Assembly (NCBI RefSeq): GCF_024204685.1
Contig: NZ_CP100350.1
Coordinates: 2,933,501 to 2,997,500, forward strand
Source: Gilvimarinus sp. DA14
GTDB taxonomy: Bacteria; Pseudomonadota; Gammaproteobacteria; Pseudomonadales; Cellvibrionaceae
Direction: 5' to 3'
Length of the DNA stretch: 64,000 bases
The notes below the pieces were generated by a model, which saw only the letters and a program-made list of their open reading frames with translations, searched no databases and was not told the DNA's origin. Numbering within the stretch: position 1 is the stretch's first letter; each line of letters opens with the position of its first letter. Below are positions 54,569 through 64,000 of this stretch, in pieces. The translations under genes were made by a program, and so were the position numbers.

Positions 54569-55851
54569 GGCTCCAGCTGGGCGAATACCTCAGCGGCCTT
54601 AGCGATGGTGGTGTCAATATCGGCGTCGGTATGTGCTTGCGACATAAACCCGGCCTCGTAGGATGCTGGCGCCAAGTAAACGCCTCTATCCAACATGCCG
54701 TGAAAAAACCGATTAAAGCGTTCCGTATCGCAGGCCATCACCTGGCGATAGTTACTCACCTGTTGCTCCTCGGTAAAAAATAGCCCAAACATACTGCCAA
54801 CACTGTTGGTAGTAAGGGGAATACCTGCGCGCTCGGCTTCGCGGGCGATGCCATTCACCAAACGTTGAGTTTTGCTCTCCAGGCGCGGGTAAAAGTCAGG
54901 CGCCTGCAACAGTTCCAGGGTGGCGATGCCGGCGGCCATAGCAACCGGGTTGCCCGACAAGGTGCCGGCTTGATAAACAGGTCCCTTAGGCGCGATGTAT
55001 TCCATAATCTCACGCTTACCGCCAAAAGCGCCTACTGGCATGCCGCCGCCAATGACTTTGCCCAAGGTGGTAATATCGGGCTGAACTTTATAATAGCCTT
55101 GAGCGCCGCTGGCACTAACGCGAAAACCTGTCATTACCTCGTCAAAAATCAATACGCTGCCATTCTCGTCGCAGACTTTACGCAAGCTTTGTAAAAAGCC
55201 GGGTTGCGGTGGAATGCAGTTCATATTGCCAGCCACAGGTTCCACAATGACGCAGGCCACCCGCTCGCCGTGCTGAGCAAAAAACTCTTCCACCTGATCG
55301 GCGTCGTTATAGTTAAGGGTGACAGTGTGCTCGGCCAGTACGGCAGGCACCCCCGGTGAGCTGGGGACACCCAGTGTGAGCGCGCCGGATCCGGCTTTAA
55401 TCAGCAGTGAGTCAGAGTGGCCGTGATAACAGCCTTCAAATTTCACGATGGTGTCGCGCTCGGTGTAGGCTCTTGCCAAGCGGATGGCGCTCATGGTCGC
55501 TTCGGTGCCTGAGTTAACAAAACGCACCAGGTCCATGCCCGGCATTCGCTCGCATACCATCTTCGCCAGCGTGGTTTCACGCTCGGTCGGGGCGCCAAAG
55601 GTCAGGCCTGACTCTACTGCTTGAATAACGGCAGCAATCACCTCCGGATGGCTGTGCCCTAGTACCATTGGGCCCCACGACTGCACATAGTCGATGTATC
55701 GTTTGTTATCGACATCGGTGACATAGGCACCTTTGGCGCTTTGCAAAAATATCGGGGTGCCGCCGACGGCTTTAAAAGCTCTGACCGGTGAGTTAACGCC
55801 GCCGGGGATAAACTTGGCGGCTTGGGCAAAAAGGGTTTCGGACTGAGTCAT
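54565..55851 (-). CDS. hemL: Glutamate-1-semialdehyde 2,1-aminomutase
   Basis: 428 residues. PLP enzyme forming 5-aminolevulinate in the C5 route to haem. Visible are the N-terminal [32 protein letters not shown], the cofactor lysine in [18 protein letters not shown] (near 265) and the FIP-type C terminus. It is the last gene of the minus run hemJ-thiD-thiE-hemL; its ATG overlaps the thiE stop by 4 bases. Confidence 0.97.
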   Translation of the reverse strand: MTQSETLFAQAAKFIPGGVNSPVRAFKAVGGTPIFLQSAKGAYVTDVDNKRYIDYVQSWGPMVLGHSHPEVIAAVIQAVESGLTFGAPTERETTLAKMVCERMPGMDLVRFVNSGTEATMSAIRLARAYTERDTIVKFEGCYHGHSDSLLIKAGSGALTLGVPSSPGVPAVLAEHTVTLNYNDADQVEEFFAQHGERVACVIVEPVAGNMNCIPPQPGFLQSLRKVCDENGSVLIFDEVMTGFRVSASGAQGYYKVQPDITTLGKVIGGGMPVGAFGGKREIMEYIAPKGPVYQAGTLSGNPVAMAAGIATLELLQAPDFYPRLESKTQRLVNGIAREAERAGIPLTTNSVGSMFGLFFTEEQQVSNYRQVMACDTERFNRFFHGMLDRGVYLAPASYEAGFMSQAHTDADIDTTIAKAAEVFAQLEP

Positions 55852-56507
55852 AAAACGCTCCTCGCGTTTTGGTTCTGATTTACATGTTGGGAAAAGCTTT
55901 GGCTGTATTCGGCGATATTATCCGCGTGGTACACACCTTGGCATACGGCCGTGTAGTTGGCGCCGTAAGCTTTTACTTGATTGGCATTACCTTGGTTAAT
56001 ACCGCCGATAGCGACAATAACTGTGTTGGGCCAGCGCGCTCTGGCCTGTTGCAACAGTGCCATGGGGGCCGGTGGGGCATTGGGCTTGGTTGCGGAGGTA
56101 AAGAAACGCCCGAAGGCAATGTAGGTGGCGCCGTGTTGCAGCGCTTGTTCGGCCAGTGCCAGGCTGGCGTGGCAGGTTACCCCGATAATGGCATTGTCTC
56201 CCAGTCGTTTACGTGCCAACGCCACGCTGTCATCACCTTGGCCTAAATGAACACCGGCGGCGCCGGTTTGCAGGGCGAGATCCACATCGTCATTAATGAT
56301 GAGTTTGGCATCGAAGGTGCCACAGAGTGCATGTAGCTGCGAGGCTTCTGCTAATCGTTTGCTGGTATTGCCCGACTTATCGCGGTACTGAATCAGGCGG
56401 CAACCGCCCTGTAAAACCTGCTGGGTCTTCAATGCCAATGCTTCGCCACCAAAGTGATCGCTGTGGGTAATCGCATAGAGATAATTGCTGGGAGATAGGC
56501 TCAACAT
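55848..56507 (-). CDS. thiE: Thiamine-phosphate synthase
   Basis: 219 residues from ATG 56505-56507 ([16 protein letters not shown]); the ATG at 56543 adds 12 residues unlike the family. It joins HMP-diphosphate to thiazole phosphate. Visible are [69 protein letters not shown] and IVAIGGIN. It overlaps hemL by 4 bases and follows thiD by 51 bases. Confidence 0.93.
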   Translation of the reverse strand: MLSLSPSNYLYAITHSDHFGGEALALKTQQVLQGGCRLIQYRDKSGNTSKRLAEASQLHALCGTFDAKLIINDDVDLALQTGAAGVHLGQGDDSVALARKRLGDNAIIGVTCHASLALAEQALQHGATYIAFGRFFTSATKPNAPPAPMALLQQARARWPNTVIVAIGGINQGNANQVKAYGANYTAVCQGVYHADNIAEYSQSFSQHVNQNQNARSVL

Positions 56508-56558
56508 GGGCGCAAGTTTACCCAGCGTGCAGGTCCAGTGCAAAGCGTAGCGTTCTGA

Positions 56559-57377
56559 TCAGCGGTTGTGTTTACACCAAAATAGCCGATTGGGAATGCT
56601 GTGGCCCATTCCCAAGCGGCGACTAGCCTTTAGGCTACTCCAGGTAAATTGCTGCGCTTGTTCCACCGCGTCTGACAACAACAGCCCGTGGGCCAGGTAA
56701 GCGCACAAGCTGGCCGATAAGGTGGCGCCGCTGCCGTGGCTGAACTGCGCCAAGCGAGGCCAGCAAAACTCTCTTGCCGGCTGCCTGGGGCGATAAAAAC
56801 AATTGATGAAGTGCTCGCTGGTGCGCTTGGCACCGGTAATCAATACCGCCTCGCAGTTGTGTGTGAGCAGTTCCCGCGCGCAGGCGTCAACGCTGTCGGC
56901 TTGGCGGGCCAACTGCTGCGCCTCGACGATGTCAGGTGTGGTAATGCTGGCCAGAGGCAAGAGTAAATGCAAAAGCGCGTCGCTGAGCTTATTGCCAGCT
57001 TCCGGAGTAATAGCGTCGGGGGTGTTAATCGAAAGGCTTAATACCGGATCTAGTACCACGGGTATCTGTGGGTAATCTTGCAAGATGCTGTGCATCGCTT
57101 CGATCTGTTCTGTCTGACAAAAATAACCGAGCTTGATCGCCGCCACTGGCATGTCTTCTAAAATGGCGCGGGTTTGTTCAATCAGCAGGCTGGCATCTGT
57201 AGGTTGTAGTTCAATCAGTTGGCGGGTGTCTCGCGCGCAGAGCGCCGTGACTATGGGGCAACAGTGAACCCCCAGGCTAAAAGAAGTTTCAATATCTGCC
57301 TGCACCCCGGTGCTACCAGTAGGGTCGTGGCTGGACAGGGAAATCATGACCGGCGATGTCGAACTAAATTCACTCAT
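56559..57377 (-). CDS. thiD: Hydroxymethylpyrimidine/phosphomethylpyrimidine kinase (divergent ThiD)
   Basis: 272 residues. A ribokinase-fold ThiD-like kinase supplying HMP-diphosphate to ThiE. The usual N-terminal GSDSGGGAGIQAD is changed to SSHDPTGSTGVQAD, while DPVLS, TPDIVEAQQLARQ and the C-terminal anion-hole type SHGSGATLSASLCAYLA segment remain. The substitutions suggest either a relaxed or altered substrate specificity; kinase chemistry is still plausible. It lies between hemJ and thiE on one transcript. Confidence 0.85.
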   Translation of the reverse strand: MSEFSSTSPVMISLSSHDPTGSTGVQADIETSFSLGVHCCPIVTALCARDTRQLIELQPTDASLLIEQTRAILEDMPVAAIKLGYFCQTEQIEAMHSILQDYPQIPVVLDPVLSLSINTPDAITPEAGNKLSDALLHLLLPLASITTPDIVEAQQLARQADSVDACARELLTHNCEAVLITGAKRTSEHFINCFYRPRQPAREFCWPRLAQFSHGSGATLSASLCAYLAHGLLLSDAVEQAQQFTWSSLKASRRLGMGHSIPNRLFWCKHNR

Positions 57378-57421
57378 AGCAGCAGCTTATTATGGGCTAT
57401 GAGTGAGTCTAGCACAGGGTA

Positions 57422-57844
57422 TTAAAACGGCTTGACCACAGCCAAAATAACGATGGCGATTAGCGCTAGTACGGGCAGCTCGTTAAACACGCGAAAGTAA
57501 GTATGGCTGCGTTTATTGTCATCGCGCGCGAATTGCTTAAGGTGGTGGGCACACAAGTGGTGGTAGCCAATAAGTGCTGTTACTAGGGCGAGCTTAAGCC
57601 AAAACCAGTAGGTCGCTTTCAGGTAGTCCCATTGCCAGTGCACCAGTGCCAAGCCAAAGGCCAAGGTGGCAATCATTGCCGGCGTAGCGATACCGCGATA
57701 GAGCTTGCGCTCCATTATTTTAAACCTATCCTTTCCCGCTTGATCCTCGCACATCGCGTGGTAGACAAACAATCTTGGCAGGTAAAACAGAGCCGCAAAC
57801 CAGCAGACTACCGATACGATGTGCAATGCTTTAATCCAGAGCAT
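57422..57844 (-). CDS. hemJ: Protoporphyrinogen oxidase HemJ
   Basis: 140 residues from ATG 57842-57844 with a GAGG ribosome site; the longer in-frame reading to 58216 runs into argC and is rejected. Four membrane spans, with conserved His8 and W-F-A-A-L-F-Y-L-P-R-L-F motif (WFAALFYLPRLFVYH) and a C-terminal HTYFRVFNELPVL. HemJ oxidises protoporphyrinogen IX to protoporphyrin. It starts a run with thiD, thiE and hemL, linking haem and thiamine synthesis. Confidence 0.93.
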   Translation of the reverse strand: MLWIKALHIVSVVCWFAALFYLPRLFVYHAMCEDQAGKDRFKIMERKLYRGIATPAMIATLAFGLALVHWQWDYLKATYWFWLKLALVTALIGYHHLCAHHLKQFARDDNKRSHTYFRVFNELPVLALIAIVILAVVKPF

Positions 57845-57973
57845 AGAGGCCTCGTTGATGTTTCTCGCCATTATGCCAAACAGGGCGCTAGGGGTCGCTG
57901 GAAATTTGCCTTTGGGGCTCTTATGATAGACCCCTTTGCCCTGCGGGGGCGCAACAAAGAGTGAGGTTTGGCT

Positions 57974-59020
57974 GTGATTAAAGTGGGAATTGTCGGTGGT
58001 ACCGGGTACACAGGGGTGGAGTTGTTGCGCCTGCTGGCGAAACACCCGCAGGCTGAGGTAACGGTTATCACCTCGCGCGCCGAAGCGGGCATTCCCGTTA
58101 GTGATCTCTATCCAAACTTGCGTGGCCATGTGGATCTGGCGTTTAGCGAGCCGGATGTAAACACTCTGGGCAAGTGTGACCTGGTGTTTTTCGCCACGCC
58201 GCACGGTGTGGCACAAAACTTAATGCCCGGCCTATTGGCTACCGGCACCCGGGTGGTGGATCTGTCAGCGGATTTTCGCATTCGCGACGCCGAGCTCTGG
58301 GCGCGCTGGTATAACCAGCCTCACGGCTGCCCGGAATTGATCGACCAGGCTGTGTACGGCTTGCCAGAGTTAAACCGCGATGCGATCAAAGCCGCAAAGC
58401 TGGTGGCTTGCCCCGGTTGTTACCCCACAGCGGCGCAACTTGGCTTGATGCCACTACTGGAAAATAAGCTCGTAGACAGTGAGCAGTTGATTATCAACGC
58501 CGCCAGTGGTGCCACAGGTGCGGGCCGCCAGGCCAAGGTGGGTATGCTGCTAACTGAGATCAGCGACAGCTTTAAGGCCTATGGCGCTGGCGGGCATCGC
58601 CATCTACCCGAAATTGAACAGGCGCTGAGGGACATGCAAGGGCTTGGCGCTAAACCCGCTCAGGTTACCTTCGTGCCGCACTTGTTGCCTATGGTGCGGG
58701 GTATTCATGCTACTTCCTACGCGCGGGCGTTGGATGCGTCCACTTTGCCGGACTTACAGGCTCTGTATGAAGAGCGCTTTATGGATGAGCCGTTCGTGGA
58801 TGTAATGCCAGCCGGCTCGCACCCTGAGACCCGCTCGGTGAAAGGCTCGAATATGTGCCGCATTTCCGTGTGCCAGCCACAGGGGCGCGATACCATTGTG
58901 GTCATGTCTGTTATTGATAACCTAACCCGAGGTGCCTCCGGTCAGGCGGTGCAAAATATGAACATCATGTTTGGCTTCGCGGAGACCGCGGGGCTTGATG
59001 TGGTCGCGCTGCTGCCGTAA
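57974..59020 (+). CDS. argC: N-acetyl-gamma-glutamyl-phosphate reductase
   Basis: 348 residues from GTG 57974, placed 7 bases after GAGG; the TTG at 57968 leaves no room for a ribosome site. It makes N-acetylglutamate semialdehyde in arginine synthesis. The NADP loop [14 protein letters not shown] and the catalytic Cys in [14 protein letters not shown] are clear, followed by [16 protein letters not shown] and [12 protein letters not shown]. It heads a plus-strand set through erpA. Confidence 0.96.
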   Translation: MIKVGIVGGTGYTGVELLRLLAKHPQAEVTVITSRAEAGIPVSDLYPNLRGHVDLAFSEPDVNTLGKCDLVFFATPHGVAQNLMPGLLATGTRVVDLSADFRIRDAELWARWYNQPHGCPELIDQAVYGLPELNRDAIKAAKLVACPGCYPTAAQLGLMPLLENKLVDSEQLIINAASGATGAGRQAKVGMLLTEISDSFKAYGAGGHRHLPEIEQALRDMQGLGAKPAQVTFVPHLLPMVRGIHATSYARALDASTLPDLQALYEERFMDEPFVDVMPAGSHPETRSVKGSNMCRISVCQPQGRDTIVVMSVIDNLTRGASGQAVQNMNIMFGFAETAGLDVVALLP

Positions 59021-59031
59021 CGGTTACCGAG

Positions 59032-59775
59032 ATGGCGAGTGTAAAAGGCACCAAGCAGTATTCGATGAAAGTGGTGCCCCATCGCCCGGGGCGCCGCTTA
59101 CTGCAGCTGTTTATTCTGTTGCTGGTGGTTGGCTGCGCTGTCTGTGGCGCTTACTTTTTTGGTTTTTGGCAGGCCAGTGGTGGCAACTTGCCGAGCTTTA
59201 ATGATAAAGAACGTCTTACCGCCGAACTGATTGAAGCGAGAGCCGAAGCCGATAAGCTCCGCCAGCAGGTGGCCAACCTGTCTATGGCTTCTGAGGTGGA
59301 TCAGATGGCCAGCGAAGAGGTGCGCAGCGAAGTGATTGAGCTGCGCCAGCAAATTGCCAGCCTTGAGGCGGACATTTCATTTTATCGTGGGTTGATGGCG
59401 CCGGGAGAGAGCAGCTCCGGCCTGGCTCTCGGGGATATTACCTTGCGTCCAATCGGCACCCAAGGCCGTTATCGTTTTAAGTTTGTGGTGCAGCAAATTG
59501 CCACTAACCATCAGGTGCTCAACGGTAACCTTAACGTTGAACTGGTGGGGCACAGAGAGGGTGAGCAGACACGTCTGCCTCTTTATCAGTTGTCCAGCGA
59601 CTACGATAGCGCGGATATAAAATTAAGATTTAAGTATTTTCAAAATGTCGAGGGCGAGCTGACGCTACCCGATGGCTTTGAGGCGCAAAGTCTGGAGCTG
59701 ACGGCACGTTCTAGCGGCGATGATTCACAGCGGGTAGAGCGAAGCTACAGCTGGCTGGCGAGCGAGCCACAATAA
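59032..59775 (+). CDS. DUF6776-like inner-membrane coiled-coil protein
   Basis: 247 residues. A short basic cytoplasmic tail, one membrane helix (about 24-46), a coiled coil (about 60-115, LTAELIEARAEADKLRQQVANL..) and a C-terminal soluble beta domain with FKYFQNVEGELTLPDGFEAQ. It matches the protein that follows argC in pseudomonads and relatives. Function is unknown; the neighbouring bactofilin makes a cell-shape or envelope link plausible. Confidence 0.78.
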   Translation: MASVKGTKQYSMKVVPHRPGRRLLQLFILLLVVGCAVCGAYFFGFWQASGGNLPSFNDKERLTAELIEARAEADKLRQQVANLSMASEVDQMASEEVRSEVIELRQQIASLEADISFYRGLMAPGESSSGLALGDITLRPIGTQGRYRFKFVVQQIATNHQVLNGNLNVELVGHREGEQTRLPLYQLSSDYDSADIKLRFKYFQNVEGELTLPDGFEAQSLELTARSSGDDSQRVERSYSWLASEPQ

Positions 59776-59792
59776 CAAGTTTGGGGATTTTT

Positions 59793-60179
59793 ATGGCGTT
59801 TAGTAACAGTCACACCTTGATTTCAAAAGGTACTAACATCGTTGGCGATATCCACTTTACCGGGGATTTGCAGATTGAAGGCCGCGTAACCGGCAATATT
59901 ATGGTCGAGGGCGGCGGTGACGCTAAACTGGTGGTGGCCAATAATGGTGTTGTGGAAGGCGAGGTGAGAGTTCCCATGGTCGTGATTAACGGCAAAGTGG
60001 TTGGCAACGTGTTCTCCACCAAGCATGTCGAGTTGGCATCTAAAGCCGTGGTTGAAGGGAATGTTCACTACAATCTTATCGAAATGGTCAAAGGTGCCCA
60101 GGTAAATGGCGCCTTGGTTTACGGGGCCTCAGAAAAAAGCCACCAGGCCATGCCTAGCGAGAGCGAGGCGACTGAATAG
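59793..60179 (+). CDS. Bactofilin
   Basis: 128 residues from ATG 59793 (the TTG 59781 is rejected). The polymerising beta-helix region TLISKGTNIVGDIHFTGDLQIEGRVTGNI..LVVANNGVVEGEVRVPMVVINGKVVGNVFSTKHVELASKAVVEGNV is complete. Bactofilins form nucleotide-independent filaments that organise cell-shape and envelope factors. It is co-directional with the coiled-coil protein 17 bases upstream. Confidence 0.93.
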   Translation: MAFSNSHTLISKGTNIVGDIHFTGDLQIEGRVTGNIMVEGGGDAKLVVANNGVVEGEVRVPMVVINGKVVGNVFSTKHVELASKAVVEGNVHYNLIEMVKGAQVNGALVYGASEKSHQAMPSESEATE

Positions 60180-60255
60180 TAACGCGTATAATAGTTGACT
60201 GTTTTACTCTGGTATGGGGATAATCCTCGCCTAAGTTGTACTGGAGTCTTTTTGT

Positions 60256-60609
60256 ATGTCTAGCCCCGAAGTTTTTACACCAGAGCCTTTGTATGTCAGC
60301 CCCGGCGCTGTTGCCAAGGTGAAAACCCTGGTCGAAGAAGAGGGGAATCCGGACCTAAAGCTGCGCGTGTACGTCACTGGGGGTGGCTGTTCCGGTTTTC
60401 AGTATGGTTTCACCTTCGACGATATGACCGCCGATGATGACACCATAGTGGAAAAAGACGGCGTGCAGGTGGTGGTTGATGCGCTAAGTTTTCCTTATTT
60501 AGCTGGCGCTAACGTTGACTACACAGAGGGCTTGCAGGGGTCGCGATTTGTCATCAGCAATCCCAACGCCGCCACAACCTGCGGCTGTGGCTCGTCTTTT
60601 TCGGTTTAA
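60256..60609 (+). CDS. erpA: Iron-sulphur cluster insertion protein ErpA
   Basis: 117 residues. A-type Fe-S carrier with the three ligand cysteines in [11 protein letters not shown] and the C-terminal CGCGSSF. It passes Fe-S clusters to targets such as IspG/IspH. Gene order bactofilin-erpA, then converging anmK, matches Pseudomonas. Confidence 0.95.
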   Translation: MSSPEVFTPEPLYVSPGAVAKVKTLVEEEGNPDLKLRVYVTGGGCSGFQYGFTFDDMTADDDTIVEKDGVQVVVDALSFPYLAGANVDYTEGLQGSRFVISNPNAATTCGCGSSFSV

Positions 60610-60625
60610 TTCTCCCTCTTTATCT

Positions 60626-61753
60626 TTACTCTTGCTTGGGCGCCGCTGGGTAAACTCCTCCCAGAACTACCTCACGAGCGGCGCCCGTTACACTCTTCTG
60701 ATTGCCCGGCAGGCCCGCCAGCGCGCGATGTGCTAGCCATGCGAATGCTGCCGCTTCCACCCAATCCGGCGCAATTCCCAGCGCTTCGGTGGTGTCTAGT
60801 TTAAAAGCGGGGTTTAGCCGCGCGAGACGGTTTAAGAGGGGGGAGTTGTGAGCGCCGCCACCGCAAATATATATTTCACCACCTGCATCTGCTCCCGGGC
60901 ATTGCTGTAAATGCTCGCTTACGCTAACGGCTGTAAACTCCAGCAACGTGGCTTGGATATCCGCAGCTGGCAGGTTCGAGTAATCATTTAGAATGCCCGC
61001 CAGCCAGGCTAAATTGAACTCTTCTCGCCCCGAGCTCTTGGGAATGGGGCGCTGCAGATAGGGGTGGCCTAGTAAGCCTTGTAGCAGCTGGCTATCCACG
61101 GTACCGCTTGCAGCCCAGGCGCCATTCTTATCGAAGGCTTGTCCGCTCTCTTGCAAAATCCATGCGTCCAGCAGGGTGTTGCCGGGCCCGGTATCAAAGC
61201 CGAGCACGGGAGTGTTCGGTGCTAGCCAGCTTATGTTGCTGATACCGCCAATATTGATGATGGCTCGCGCTGTGGTCGGGCTGCTGAATACATGCTGGTG
61301 GAAGGCGGGTACCAAGGGCGCTCCCTGCCCACCGGCGGCCATGTCCCGGCGGCGCAAATCGGCCACGGTGGTGATGCCGCTGCGCTCGGCAATGATATTG
61401 GGGTCGCCAATTTGCCAGCTAAAAGGTGTGCTGGATTGACCCGGGGGGCGATGTCTAATGGTTTGACCATGGCTACCGATCGCCGTAATCGCCTCGGCGG
61501 GTGTGTTAGCCCGCTCCAGCAACTGCTTGGTGGCGTTCGCAAACAACTCGCCCAGTTCACGATCCAGCGCTCCTGCGAGCTCAATCTCGTTGTCGCCGGG
61601 GCTGCATAGTGCGTGAATACGCTGGCGCAGCGCGGGGCTAAACTCGTAACAGAGGTGGGCTTTTAGATCGCAGTGATGCTCGTTGATATCCACCAGCGCC
61701 GCGTCTATGCCGTCAGCGCTGGTGCCTGAGATAAGCCCTATGTAAAGGCTCAT
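60626..61753 (-). CDS. anmK: Anhydro-N-acetylmuramic acid kinase
   Basis: 375 residues. It phosphorylates and opens 1,6-anhydroMurNAc recovered from cell-wall turnover. The start YIGLISGTSADGIDAALVDI, GSHGQTIRHRP and FDTGPGNTLLDAW ATP/sugar motifs and the C-terminal GIAPDWVEAAAFAWLAHRAL are clear. Its ATG overlaps the upstream peptidase stop by one base (TAATG), which fits the shared wall-recycling theme. Confidence 0.95.
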   Translation of the reverse strand: MSLYIGLISGTSADGIDAALVDINEHHCDLKAHLCYEFSPALRQRIHALCSPGDNEIELAGALDRELGELFANATKQLLERANTPAEAITAIGSHGQTIRHRPPGQSSTPFSWQIGDPNIIAERSGITTVADLRRRDMAAGGQGAPLVPAFHQHVFSSPTTARAIINIGGISNISWLAPNTPVLGFDTGPGNTLLDAWILQESGQAFDKNGAWAASGTVDSQLLQGLLGHPYLQRPIPKSSGREEFNLAWLAGILNDYSNLPAADIQATLLEFTAVSVSEHLQQCPGADAGGEIYICGGGAHNSPLLNRLARLNPAFKLDTTEALGIAPDWVEAAAFAWLAHRALAGLPGNQKSVTGAAREVVLGGVYPAAPKQE

Positions 61754-63237
61754 TAGTTAATTTTGCGTTCGGTGTCGCCCATTGCCAGCTGGCTGGCCGA
61801 GGTATGCTGTTGCAGTTGGGCCATCAGCGGTTGAGTCTGCGCTAAAAAGTCCTGCTTTTCGGCGCCGGCGACAGACTTAGCCTTGGGCAGCTTTTGCACA
61901 ATGGTGCGGGGGTTGCGGTGGACGCCGTCGAGCAGAAACTCATAGTGCAGATGGGGGCCTGTGGCATAGCCGGTGGCGCCAACGGTGCCGATCACTTGTT
62001 TCTGTTTTACCCGTTGGCCATTTTTCACATGACGCTTATGCAGGTGCAAATACTTAGTCACGATGTTGTTGCCGTGCTGAATAAACACATAATTGCCGTT
62101 TGGCTTGGTGTAGCCAGACGCAATCACTTTGCCATCACCTGAGGCCCAGACAGGTGTGCCGGTATCGGCGGCATAGTCAGTGCCGCGATGCGGGCGTACG
62201 GTCTTGAAAATGGGGTGCAGCCTCTTAGGGTTAAAGTTGCCACTGATACGGCGGAAATCCACCGGCGCGAGTAAAAAGGCCTTGCGCATGCTTTCGCCTT
62301 CTGGAGTGTAATAGTGGCTGTCGCCGTCAGCATGGGTGTAACGCACAGCTCTAAATTTGTGCCCCTGGTTGGTAAACTCGGCGGCAAGGATGGCGCCATT
62401 GCCGATTTTTTCCCCGTCTAGAAACTTTTCTTCGTAGAGAACGCTAAAGTGGTCTCCCTTACGGATGTCTAGCGCAAAATCCACGTCCCAGCCAAAGATA
62501 TTCGCCATTTCCATAATCATGGCGTCGTCCATACCTACTGATTGGCCCGCCATGTAGAGAGAGCTGGCGATAATCGCCTCTTTGTAGGTGGGGCGAATCT
62601 CCGGCTGCTTTACTTCTTTAACCGCGCGGAAGCCTTTATCGTCTTTTTCAAAGTGGGTGCTATTGAGCTTATTGGGAATGTGGGACAGTTTTTCCAGCTC
62701 ACCATCAGGGGTCATATAAAAGACCAGCTCGTGTCCGGGCATAATGCGGGTTAGTGATTTTGCTTCCTTGCAGGTGCTGGTCAGCTGATAAACATCGCGA
62801 TCATTGAGTCCGGCGCGTTTAAATAAAGTGGATAGGCTGTCGCCTGAGCGAACCGTAAAGCTTTTGCTTTCTAGGGGGCTAGGCGCAGGGCCTTGAGCTG
62901 TGGTCTCAAGGGGGGGCGTCGCCTCTATTTTGGGCGCGGTAACAGCCTCGGCCTGAGTCTGTGGAGCGGAAGCTTCTTCATGGTTGCTGCTTGCGGCAGG
63001 CGGGGCCACGAAGGCCGCCTGTGTCGGCGCAATATCAATTGGCAGCTTGAGGTTTATCGCCTCGGTTGTGTTCGCCTCGGGCTTGCTGGTTGAGGTTAAT
63101 CCCCAGCTTAAAAGGCCAATAGTCAGTGCCGCAGCGACCACCATGTGGCCACGCGGAAAGGCGGACAATGCTCTAGCATTGCCTTTATTTTCTTTTGAAT
63201 CATGGGGTTGCATGAAGTTTTTAAACCCGTACCGCAT
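61753..63237 (-). CDS. mepM: M23 family peptidoglycan DD-endopeptidase (MepM-like)
   Basis: 494 residues with a membrane anchor or signal (about 30-50). A Pro/Ala/Glu-rich linker leads to a LysM-like segment (FTVRSGDSLSTLFKRAGLNDRDVY), an OapA/Csd3-type middle domain, then the LytM/M23 domain (about 340-450) with HRGTDYAADTGTPVWASGDGKVIAS and the zinc HxH in TGPHLHYEF. It cuts peptidoglycan crosslinks and is coupled to anmK. The MQPHDS start at 63210 is also possible. Confidence 0.92.
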   Translation of the reverse strand: MRYGFKNFMQPHDSKENKGNARALSAFPRGHMVVAAALTIGLLSWGLTSTSKPEANTTEAINLKLPIDIAPTQAAFVAPPAASSNHEEASAPQTQAEAVTAPKIEATPPLETTAQGPAPSPLESKSFTVRSGDSLSTLFKRAGLNDRDVYQLTSTCKEAKSLTRIMPGHELVFYMTPDGELEKLSHIPNKLNSTHFEKDDKGFRAVKEVKQPEIRPTYKEAIIASSLYMAGQSVGMDDAMIMEMANIFGWDVDFALDIRKGDHFSVLYEEKFLDGEKIGNGAILAAEFTNQGHKFRAVRYTHADGDSHYYTPEGESMRKAFLLAPVDFRRISGNFNPKRLHPIFKTVRPHRGTDYAADTGTPVWASGDGKVIASGYTKPNGNYVFIQHGNNIVTKYLHLHKRHVKNGQRVKQKQVIGTVGATGYATGPHLHYEFLLDGVHRNPRTIVQKLPKAKSVAGAEKQDFLAQTQPLMAQLQQHTSASQLAMGDTERKIN

Positions 63238-63487
63238 ATAAAGTTCCCGCTAGTTATATCAGAAAAGCTCCTTAAGATCGAACCTTTTTGGTTAATTTTT
63301 GAGCTTGGCGGAGTGCGCTTAGTTTTGAGTTTGGCGGTATTAGTCAGCGGCCTGTGAAAAAAGTTGCACCAAGGCGATGGGGCTTGTTTTTGCTGATATA
63401 TAGGGTATTGTTGCCCGCTTAATTTTCAGGCGGGGTGGGCTCTGCCTGGGTGTTACGACACAGTACAGGTAATTAATGGGTTTTGGC

Positions 63488-64000
63488 ATGACGACTATTG
63501 ATGCAACACTATTTGAAGACCTTCAGGCGCGTGGGCTGATTGCCCAGACTACGGGCGGAGATGTGTTGGCTGAGTACCTGTCCGCTGGTAGTCGCACCCT
63601 TTATAGCGGGTTTGATCCCACCGCCGATAGCTTGCATATCGGCCACCTAGTTCCTTTGTTGGCGTTAAAACGTTTTCAGTTGGCTGGGCATAAGCCGGTT
63701 GCGTTGGTCGGCGGCGCGACTGGCCTTGTGGGTGATCCAAGTTTTAAGGCGGCCGAGCGTAAGTTAAACACGCCGGACATTGTGGCTGGCTGGACCGATA
63801 AGCTAAAAGCTCAGGTCAGTCGCTTTATTGATTTCGATTGTGGCGAGAACTCTGCCGAGGTTGTGAATAATCTCGATTGGGTGGGGCAAATGAATGTGCT
63901 GGATTTCCTGCGGGACGTCGGCAAGCACTTTTCCGTCAATAACATGATTAACAAAGAGTCGGTAAAGCAGCGTATTGATCGTGAAGGGGCGGGAATCTCC
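63488..64000 (+). CDS. tyrS: Tyrosyl-tRNA synthetase, N-terminal part
   Basis: 171 residues visible from ATG 63488 ([20 protein letters not shown]); an in-frame ATG at 63476 adds four residues and has an AGG 6 bases upstream, so it is an alternative. The class-I core is evident: [33 protein letters not shown] (HIGH motif) and [19 protein letters not shown]. The gene runs off the right edge. Its position next to the M23 peptidase and anmK is as in Pseudomonas. Confidence 0.95.
   Translation, partial: MTTIDATLFEDLQARGLIAQTTGGDVLAEYLSAGSRTLYSGFDPTADSLHIGHLVPLLALKRFQLAGHKPVALVGGATGLVGDPSFKAAERKLNTPDIVAGWTDKLKAQVSRFIDFDCGENSAEVVNNLDWVGQMNVLDFLRDVGKHFSVNNMINKESVKQRIDREGAGIS

Noticed and set aside
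57845..58216. N-terminal extension of HemJ
   Set aside because: The open frame runs over the start of argC; the family start with a ribosome site is at 57844.

Overview
The window looks like chromosomal DNA from a marine or saprophytic gammaproteobacterium of the Cellvibrionaceae type (Saccharophagus / Teredinibacter / Gilvimarinus-like). The placement rests on a BioH-BioC fusion as in Saccharophagus and Teredinibacter, a lipoprotein with a long poly-serine linker, PomA/PomB-type motor genes, a WxWxIP flavin halogenase, and Pseudomonas-like gene orders (metY-rimP-nusA-infB-rbfA-truB-rpsO-pnp; argC-bactofilin-erpA-anmK-M23 peptidase-tyrS). No 16S gene is present, so this is inference. Coding density is high and most of the window is housekeeping.

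Layout: 1-0.75 kb, the end of a flavin-dependent halogenase. 0.76-3.8 kb, xseB-ispA-dxs (minus). 4.0-5.8 kb, pomAB (plus), followed by a candidate GacA-controlled Rsm/Csr-type small RNA and a 277-bp MITE-like element just in front of an MFS transporter. 7.8-10.5 kb, ectB plus aspartate kinase (minus) without ectA or ectC. 10.8-13.5 kb, YigZ, an HNH endonuclease and a Tat-exported TIM-barrel protein. 13.9-18.3 kb, a giant haem/HEAT lipoprotein and a DUF1080 protein, a set reminiscent of 3-keto-glycoside catabolism. 18.4-21 kb, cysE, srkA, comF. 21.1-25.6 kb, bioB-bioF-bioHC-bioD. 25.8-27.2 kb, three small or poorly known genes. 27.3-36.5 kb, the initiator-tRNA/translation/RNA-decay cluster.

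The accessory region, 36.6-51.5 kb, holds the most interesting regulation. (i) An ECF sigma factor with a ChrR-type anti-sigma (both ChrR metal sites conserved) is divergent from a four-domain FAS1 lipoprotein. Both promoters carry TGATCC-N14-CGCGTA, which suggests a self-regulated stress circuit whose output is FAS1. (ii) A poly-Ser lipoprotein and a LuxR-family regulator share an 18-bp palindrome (ACCCCTAAnGTTAGGGGT); upstream of the regulator it is embedded in a larger inverted repeat. (iii) A guanidine-I (ykkC) riboswitch heads a guanidine uptake and degradation operon (SBP, permease, ATPase, two DUF1989 proteins, carboxylase), but no allophanate hydrolase follows.

51.8-64 kb: DUF1631 plus a PilZ-like protein; a hemJ-thiD-thiE-hemL run (minus); argC, a coiled-coil membrane protein, bactofilin and erpA (plus); anmK and an M23 endopeptidase (minus); and the 5' part of tyrS, cut by the window end.

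All functions are read from sequence and memory of the families; no database search was run.
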